Assembly: GCA_036873135.1 (NCBI GenBank)
Contig: JAPTYO010000042.1
Coordinates: 1 to 64,000, forward strand
Reading direction: 5' to 3'
From: Clarkia xantiana subsp. parviflora
Lineage: Eukaryota; Streptophyta; Magnoliopsida; Myrtales; Onagraceae
DNA: 64,000 nucleotides
In this document: piece by piece, positions 58,501 to 64,000 of the stretch
How the letters are laid out: each line of letters begins with the position of its first letter
Position numbering within the stretch: the stretch's first letter is position 1
The notes under the pieces: generated by a model
What the model was told of the DNA's origin: nothing
The model's input: only the letters and a program-made list of their open reading frames with translations
The model's database searches: none
Program-made: the position numbers and the translations under genes

Positions 58501-58684
58501 CCATTAGGCTGCAAAACCTAGGGTGCTTAACCAAAACGGAATCCTTCATCATAATTGCTTCCTTCACAGCGGATACCTCGATCCGGTGCTTCATACCTAC
58601 GGCAAGGTGGATCACCTGCCCACTCCCCGCGTGGAACGACGCGCGTCCTATCGGGGTTAGCGGTTCATCGGAGCTAGTTGTCAT
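55599..58684 (-). CDS. WSD1-like wax ester synthase/diacylglycerol acyltransferase, copy 1
   Basis: Two exons, 58,684-58,227 and 56,562-55,599, join in frame to 473 residues. The family joins fatty acyl-CoA to fatty alcohols (wax esters) or diacylglycerol at the ER. The condensing-enzyme motif HHxxxDG is present as HHSLGDG (H135-G141). The C-terminal half has PGATINDVLTGVISLGL and NIAGPQEHLSYLGNPI, typical of the WSD C-terminal domain, and a hydrophobic segment VWLTLVFIIGF. Length fits the family. The intron starts with GC (AG|GCATGT) rather than GT, and the join is required by frame and by the identical position in copy 2. The 1.66-kb intron contains a Mutator-like element and decayed repeats near 57,590-57,690. 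A repeat sits in the probable 5' UTR. Confidence 0.92.
56646..57170. mobile_element. Mutator-like foldback element in the acyltransferase intron (525 bp)
   Basis: Nearly complete inverted repeat with ends GGGTTAATAGG and CTGTTAAACCC. Shared blocks include ACAACTTTTGGGTTTTGGTC and AAACTTTCAATTTTG-like arms. Flanking AAAATAAA is repeated exactly at 56,638-56,645 and 57,171-57,178. AATTTAGTCC and CACGTGA blocks link it to 21,998-22,604. Confidence 0.85.
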
Positions 58685-58716
58685 CGCCGTCGATGCACAA
58701 TGGAAAGAAAGAAAGA

Positions 58717-58864
58717 AGAGTAAATCTTTAAAATGTGAAATTTCTTGTGAAATTTCAATAGAAAGTAAGAAATAAAAAGTAAATGAACAAATGTATTGGT
58801 GCTTGGTGGGTCCCTATATCACTTTCTATAGAAATTTCACAGGAAAATTCACAGGTTCTAGCAA
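58717..58864. repeat. 148-bp MITE-like repeat, copy A, in the 5' UTR of acyltransferase copy 1
   Basis: A 148-bp unit running from AGAGTAAATC to TAGCAA recurs with few changes at 61,088-61,235 in the same orientation. The unit carries TGTGAAATTTCTTGTG near one end and the inverse GAAATTTCACAGGAAA near the other, so it can fold back. Copy A lies between the TATA box (58,933-58,940) and the ATG (58,684). Confidence 0.8.
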
Positions 58865-58932
58865 AGAAACAAATAAAGAAAGTACTCCAAGATACAGATC
58901 AGAGCATGCATGTATTCAATGCAAGTACGTAA

Positions 58933-58940
58933 TTTATAAA
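58933..58940 (-). promoter_or_regulatory. TATA box of acyltransferase copy 1
   Basis: TTTATAAA inside TAATTTATAAACC on the plus strand (TATAAATT on the minus strand) is shared with copy 2. Here it is about 250 bp from the ATG, against 53 bp in copy 2, because of the intervening repeat. Confidence 0.6.
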
Positions 58941-59244
58941 CCTTGCATTTTGATTTGATTGATAAAATTTTAAAAAAAAAATTTGATATATTTGTGTACG
59001 CCACCGTATTAGCTATTTAGAAATCCTTACGCTATGAGATAGATAATCTAACAATTACATTGTTTTATTATAAACAATTTTTTTAATTAAAAAACTGCAA
59101 TTAATATGCATCTTAATTCTTAACTGGACATACAGCTTTTATGTAATCGAGGCAAGCATGTATATTTTTCGTGTACTAGAAGGATATACACCTTTCATGT
59201 GTACAGATCGATTACACTTGAGTGTACGTCTTAGAATAATCCTA

Positions 59245-59675
59245 GGGGTGTTTGGACGGATGTAACGTGGGATGTAATCTCACATTACATACACATTACG
59301 TTGTTTGGCTTGTTAAACGACGTAATGTGCATTGTAATGTAATGTTCATTATAATATGAGATTACGTCCAGCATTACAGAGTGTTATTATTTTACTGTTA
59401 TTTATTAAATAGATAAAATATTTTGATTATCTTTATAGTTTATTATTATAATATTAATTTTGTTATTATTATTACATTTTTTATATATATACTTCATAAC
59501 TCATTATTATAATAAATAATAACGCATATGATGTTTGTATAAAATGAGTAAGGTTTTTTCGCTGCATTTTTTTATGAAAATTATCTTATAACACTGCGAT
59601 CTAACATTACATTACGTAGCTATCACTTTACTTGTAATTTCAAGTAATTTCACATTAAGTCCATCCAAACGCCCC
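59245..59675. mobile_element. PIF/Harbinger-like MITE (431 bp)
   Basis: Ends GGGGTGTTTGGACGGATGTA and AAGTCCATCCAAACGCCCC are inverted copies with few mismatches. TA flanks both sides, though CTAG on each side leaves the TSD ambiguous at 2-4 bp. The interior shares ACGTAATGTGCATTGTA with the element at 31,254. The superfamily is inferred from the GTGTTTGG end. Confidence 0.8.
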
Positions 59676-61087
59676 TAGATTAACCCCACGTAAATTACGT
59701 TGGATTTTGTGCGCGAATTTGTATTTAAATAAATTAATATACAATTAACATAAGTGTCCAATTTTTATAAAATTATTATATGTAATGTATAAATATATGA
59801 TACGATATGTTAATAAAAAGCTATGTATATTACATTTTTTTTTTACAAACAAAATTCATAAATTAGAGCACTGAAAGATTAACTTTTTAATAATATATAT
59901 ATATATATATATATAATATTATTCAATTATACTTGGATTAGCAAGTTGTGATATGTGACAATATATAGAAATTTAGATGTACAAACTCTATGACCAGGTT
60001 TAAACTTAGAAAACGTCGATATGCGTGTCATTAATTATGTGACATAAAACCAAATTATATTTATTTTAAATTCATTTTCTTTGCAAAAATTAATTAAAAA
60101 AATAAGAACAGTGATCAGCGTTCTGAAGAAAGATTTCGCCAAGCTTCGATTTTAGAGACAATGGCATAGTAAGTAATTATTGACAACTTCGAGCTCTTTG
60201 ATAGCATAGGCACCGTCGGAACTCTTCAGTTTCCTATTTTTGAAACGCTGATCATTTCTAAAAAAACTATTGAGAATGAAGGAACATGCATGCATTGTAA
60301 GCATATGGTGACGGGCGCCGTAATTGATAACCCATAATATATATAGTTTACCTAAGGAAATTAGGTACATGTCACATTAGTGTAATTGGACTAGACCCAA
60401 TTTGCGTAGGGTTTAGAAACGGCAAGTATCTGTGATGACATTTTGATATTAGATAGTTACATTTTGTAAGCGAAAGAATTGCAACTGAGTTTATGATCAA
60501 TCGACGTCATAATGTTTTTTGTTACATCAGATTTCTGGGCTATAAACTAAGTCGTAGGAGGACGCAATCATCTGCCAAACTATGTCAAATGTGGGCCTTA
60601 CCTGGTCACACAGGTACGGTAGTCTTGCGGTGGAGGGAGGTCTCTACCAAGCAAGACTGGCTAAGAGTCAGGGGGATAAACCTGAATTAAGTAAGACGAT
60701 TATCTAGTTTCGAAGTAACTCGACATGATCTTCGTTTTGCATATCGCCGTGATGAACTTCGTTCGTCATTTAACCACATTCTAGGCCAGGTGAGAATCTG
60801 TGATAGCATGATTGACATATCCATTTCCTGTCAACCCAAAAGGATCAGGTATGTTATCAACGCGTGCTTCATATTGCGCGTGCCACGTTCAACTACGGGG
60901 TCACAGCTCGGTTGCGCTAGAAATTTTGATAATTAGGATTTTGATGTAGAAATCCTGACAGATTTGATTTTTAGATTTTTCGTGTTAAATTAAATATCGA
61001 TTTAGTCTAAAGATCGAAACTTAATCAATAAGACAAAGTAGAATAAATTTATTACTTCACTGAAATTGAACGATAACTACTCTTTAT
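59676..61087. other. Intergenic region between the two acyltransferase genes
   Basis: AT-rich with an (AT)n run at about 59,896-59,915. Between 60,490 and 60,700 there is a GC-richer patch with an open frame of 65 codons (MINRRHNVF...), not recognised. No element ends were identified. Confidence 0.4.
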
Positions 61088-61235
61088 AGAGTAAATCTTT
61101 AAAATGTGAAATTTCTTGTGAAGTTTCAATAGAAAGTAAGAAAGAGAAAGTAAATGAACAAATGTATTGGTGCTTGGTGAGACCCTATATCACTTTCTAT
61201 AGAAATTTCACAGGAAATTTCACAATTTGTAGCAA
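61088..61235. repeat. 148-bp MITE-like repeat, copy B
   Basis: Same length, orientation and ends as copy A at 58,717. It lies 40 bp beyond the stop codon of acyltransferase copy 2, so both copies sit in the spacer between the two paralogues. Confidence 0.8.
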
Positions 61236-61274
61236 CACCCCTCCTTATATTCTCTTAAATCCAACACGAGTTAA

Positions 61275-62936
61275 TCACTCATGTTTGAGGGTATTAAGAG
61301 ATTCTTCAACCATATCCCTAAGCGCGCCCTCGAAGCACTCTGCGAGGAACTCCGGGTCGGGAATGATGTCCTTGGCCACCAACACTTGAAGATTCGCCCT
61401 TCCCGCGTAGCTCACCATCTGCATGGTGAGTGAATGCGGATTGCTAGTCCCACAACCTTTTATGTACGTTATCGGGTTCCCCAGGTACGATAAATGTTGT
61501 CGCGCCCCAACCAAGTTCGAGACATCGAAACTCGTGTTGCACATAACCCGATTCCTTAAATAGGCCGCCACCTGTCCACCGAACCACGTCATCGTCATAC
61601 AGCTTAGCCAGTACGAAAATGCCGCAACGTACGAACTCTTCATCCGATCCAACATCTCTTTGGCCCCGATTACGTGGCTGAGCGGGTTGTTTCGATTATT
61701 GTGATCGTTATACGTAGGGAATGAGAGTTGCAATACTCCGACCAGGTTTCCCCAGTGTTGGCTCCGGGCGTCGGTGATATTCTCATGGAGCCCGGCCGAT
61801 TGCTTTCTCAAACTGACTGCGGCTAACCCTGTCAATCCGCGTTGGGCTGAACCGGGTTGTTTCGTATCCAAGTATCGACACAGCCCGAGCGAAATGACCC
61901 CGGTTAGGACATCATTGATCGTTGCGCCAGGCAAGGCTCTCTTGACGAGCTTCATGTCGTCGAGTAGGAACCGTGCCGTGGCTAGCTTTCTCGGCCATAG
62001 TTCGACTCCATCTCCTCCTGTTATCGGGCTCTTCGGGTCCCGCACCCAGAATCGCAAAGTAAACTCTACAATGAACACAAGTGTGAGCCAAACCCTATGT
62101 GCCAATGTTTTCACCGCATTGCACCACGACGATGATGATGGCCGATTGCTAAGGCCTCGAACTGTGGACGAGGAGGTCATAGTCGGGATGGAATCGGGAT
62201 CGTCGACTCGCCTACGTACACACAATAAAAAACGAGCAATATTTTATTATTTAGAAAAGCAAAAAAAAAAACATACTAGTATAAATTAGTAGAAAAGTTT
62301 ATAGTTACTAAATATAAATATACACGACAAGCCTATAATGTGACATATTGCTTAGAAACACAAACAAAACAGGAAAGTTTATCGTATCATGCTAAAAAAG
62401 GAACATAACATAACACAATATACAATACATTTTGTAGCGTAATCTTAAATTAGTGTGTTGCACATAATTTACCTGCACAATGTGAGAAGCATCGATAAGA
62501 GAGAGACGCCATCTCCGAGAGAGTGATGCATCCTCATGACGATGCAGTTATGTGCACTTAACACATGGAATTCCCACAAGGGTTTGTCGTAGTCTAACGA
62601 CATCAACGACATGTCTGCCACGTAATCGTTCACCGCTGCTTCATCATCACCACCCGATCCGACCGGGTCATTAACGACGATGACGTGGCGGTCAATGTCG
62701 ATGTGGGTCCTCCTCCAGTGCTCAACGCCGCGAGCATCACGCACCATTAGGCTGCAAAACCTAGGATGCTTAACCATAACGGAATCCTTCATCGCTTCCT
62801 TCACAGCTGATACATCGATCTGGTACTTCATTCCCACGGCAAGGTGGACCACCTGGCCATTCCCCGGCAAGGTGAACGTCCGTCCTAATGGGGTCAGCGG
62901 TTCGTCGGAGCTGCTAGTAGTTCTCCGACACCCCAT
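61275..62936 (-). CDS. WSD1-like wax ester synthase/diacylglycerol acyltransferase, copy 2
   Basis: Two exons, 62,936-62,473 and 62,211-61,275, give 466 residues. HHSLGDG (H137-G143) is intact. The sequence is close to copy 1 along its whole length, for example a shared stretch GVEHWRRTHIDIDRHVIVVN and PGATINDVLTGVISLGLCRY, so the pair is a tandem duplication. The intron is only 261 bp and has a normal GT donor (CAG|GTAAAT). The N-terminus has five extra residues (MGCRR) relative to copy 1. A TATA-like TTTATAAA lies 53 bp upstream. Substrate choice cannot be read from the sequence. Confidence 0.94.
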
Positions 62937-62988
62937 TAAATTAATTACAAGAGAGAGACAAGAGAAAGAAGCAGCTTGCGAAGGTTAA

Positions 62989-62996
62989 TTTATAAA
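62989..62996 (-). promoter_or_regulatory. TATA box of acyltransferase copy 2
   Basis: TTTATAAA within TTAATTTATAAACC on the plus strand is conserved with the equivalent site of copy 1, 53 bp from the start codon. Confidence 0.6.
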
Positions 62997-63138
62997 CCAT
63001 TTTATTATGATTGATATTTGTGTTTGCCGTTTGTTAGCTGTTTACGCTACGGTATTATCTTACGTGTAGGCTTCAGTGTTTACAGCTTTGCAAGACACTA
63101 AAATGCTCTTCAACTCTACGTCTAACATTTACGTTTAA

Positions 63139-63555
63139 GAGCTTCCACAGTGGTATTACGTAAAGATTACGTAAACGTGGGTCCTACATGTTTATTTAAG
63201 TAAAGCAATAAAAACTATCTACAGTGGCTTTACATAGCATTCCTTAAAGATGAGACCCACACGTATATTTATATTTTTACATAAAGCATTCCTTAAATTT
63301 AAGTAATGCACTATGTATTACGTAACCAATTTTTTATTATAAATTAATTCATTTTATAATTAATGCTAATATTTTATTGGTGATTGTTGGAAAATTTAAT
63401 AATAAAATATATTTAAGGAATATGTTTAAGTAATACGATTGCAGAGAAAATATTTTTTACGTGTGTCTTAAATTTACGTATTACTTAAAGTATACATAAA
63501 TGTCTACGTGACAATTTTAAAGAATACAATTTATGTAAAACCATTGTGGATGCTC
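63139..63555. mobile_element. Tourist/Harbinger-like MITE (417 bp)
   Basis: Ends GAGCTTCCACAGTGGTATTA and TAAAACCATTGTGGATGCTC are inverted copies. TAA is duplicated exactly at 63,136-63,138 and 63,556-63,558. A 3-bp TAA/TTA duplication fits PIF/Harbinger. The interior is rich in TTACGTAA-type blocks. No coding capacity. Confidence 0.8.
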
Positions 63556-63558
63556 TAA

Positions 63559-64000
63559 CAGGCCTGTTTTAATAATAGACTTGTTAACTGTTGTTGATTA
63601 ACCAAACATAACAGATAATGAATTGATTTACAAAAGACCAATTTGGATTTTCTTTCATGTTTTACCACCACCATATTTTACGACATCCTATGTTCATTCG
63701 ATTCGCAGCAGGTCAAATTTAAAATTTGTTGTGGAAGATTTTAAGACGAAGCGCACCAATTGGTGCATATTGGTTATATAATTCGAAAAGAAGATGTGTC
63801 CGTCCAATTGGACGTGTCGTCTTCTCTATTGTCAATTTTGTTATTAGATTCTAATTCAAAAATAATAATTTGAACATTTGCAATAAATAAAATTCTTTTG
63901 GAAAAAAAAATATATCACTAAAAGTGATGCCAGCGAAGCAGCAATTAGAGTTAGTCGGTGGAGAGTGCATCTGATTCTCCCTGGTCCTGCCCGCACCCAA
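63559..64000. other. Right edge of window, no gene recognised
   Basis: Two CCAATTGG-centred palindromes occur, near 63,757-63,768 and 63,813-63,826, inside what may be another decayed MITE. No coding signal was seen. Confidence 0.4.

Noticed and set aside
56140..62988. Plus-strand frames of 82-171 codons within the acyltransferase exons
   Set aside because: They are antisense shadows of the minus-strand WSD1-like coding exons and have no motif of their own.

Overview
This is a plant nuclear window, almost certainly from a eudicot. The introns are GT-AG, the intergenic DNA is AT-rich, and the families are plant-specific or plant-expanded: expansin, LARP1-type La protein, APF1-like aspartic proteases, NIP-type RING-H2 E3, type II prolyl 4-hydroxylase, SIP 14-1-1-like protein, SR45a/Tra2-like splicing factor and WSD1-like acyltransferases. 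Nothing bacterial or viral was seen. Species cannot be fixed from the sequence.

Layout. 1-18,659 is one continuous head-to-tail satellite array, basic monomer 179 bp and about 104 copies, entering from outside the window. It contains a trimeric higher-order repeat of about 537 bp near 14.7-16.7 kb, a homogenised core and a mutated right edge. The first gene, an expansin (+ strand, 19.57-21.11 kb), starts only 0.9 kb beyond the array. Then follow: LARP1-like gene (-, 28.2 to about 24 kb); two related ten-exon aspartic protease genes in tandem (-, 37.3-32.1 and 42.0-39.1 kb); NIP-like RING-H2 gene (-, 44.5-42.6 kb); prolyl 4-hydroxylase (-, 49.4-46.6 kb); intronless SIP 14-1-1-like gene (+, 51.1-51.7 kb); SR45a-like gene (+, 52.2-54.3 kb); and two tandem WSD1-like wax ester synthase/DGAT genes (-, 58.7-55.6 and 62.9-61.3 kb). 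Exon joins were worked out by hand and keep frame throughout, except at the LARP1 3' end.

The space between and inside genes is full of short non-autonomous transposons, many with exact target-site duplications (TSDs). There are seven long-inverted-repeat Mutator-like elements, five with 8- or 9-bp TSDs that match at all or all but one position and all starting with a GGGT(T/C)AA-like end; hAT-type MITEs with perfect 8-bp TSDs; PIF/Harbinger-like MITEs; a solo CACTA terminus; and a tRNA-type SINE with a 17-bp TSD that was itself split by a hAT MITE. No operon-like or pathway cluster is evident. Only the aspartic proteases and the acyltransferases look related by local duplication. The strongest candidates for undescribed material are the satellite family with its trimer organisation, the group of foldback Mutator-like elements sharing one terminus, and a repeat inserted between the TATA box and start codon of one acyltransferase copy but not the other.
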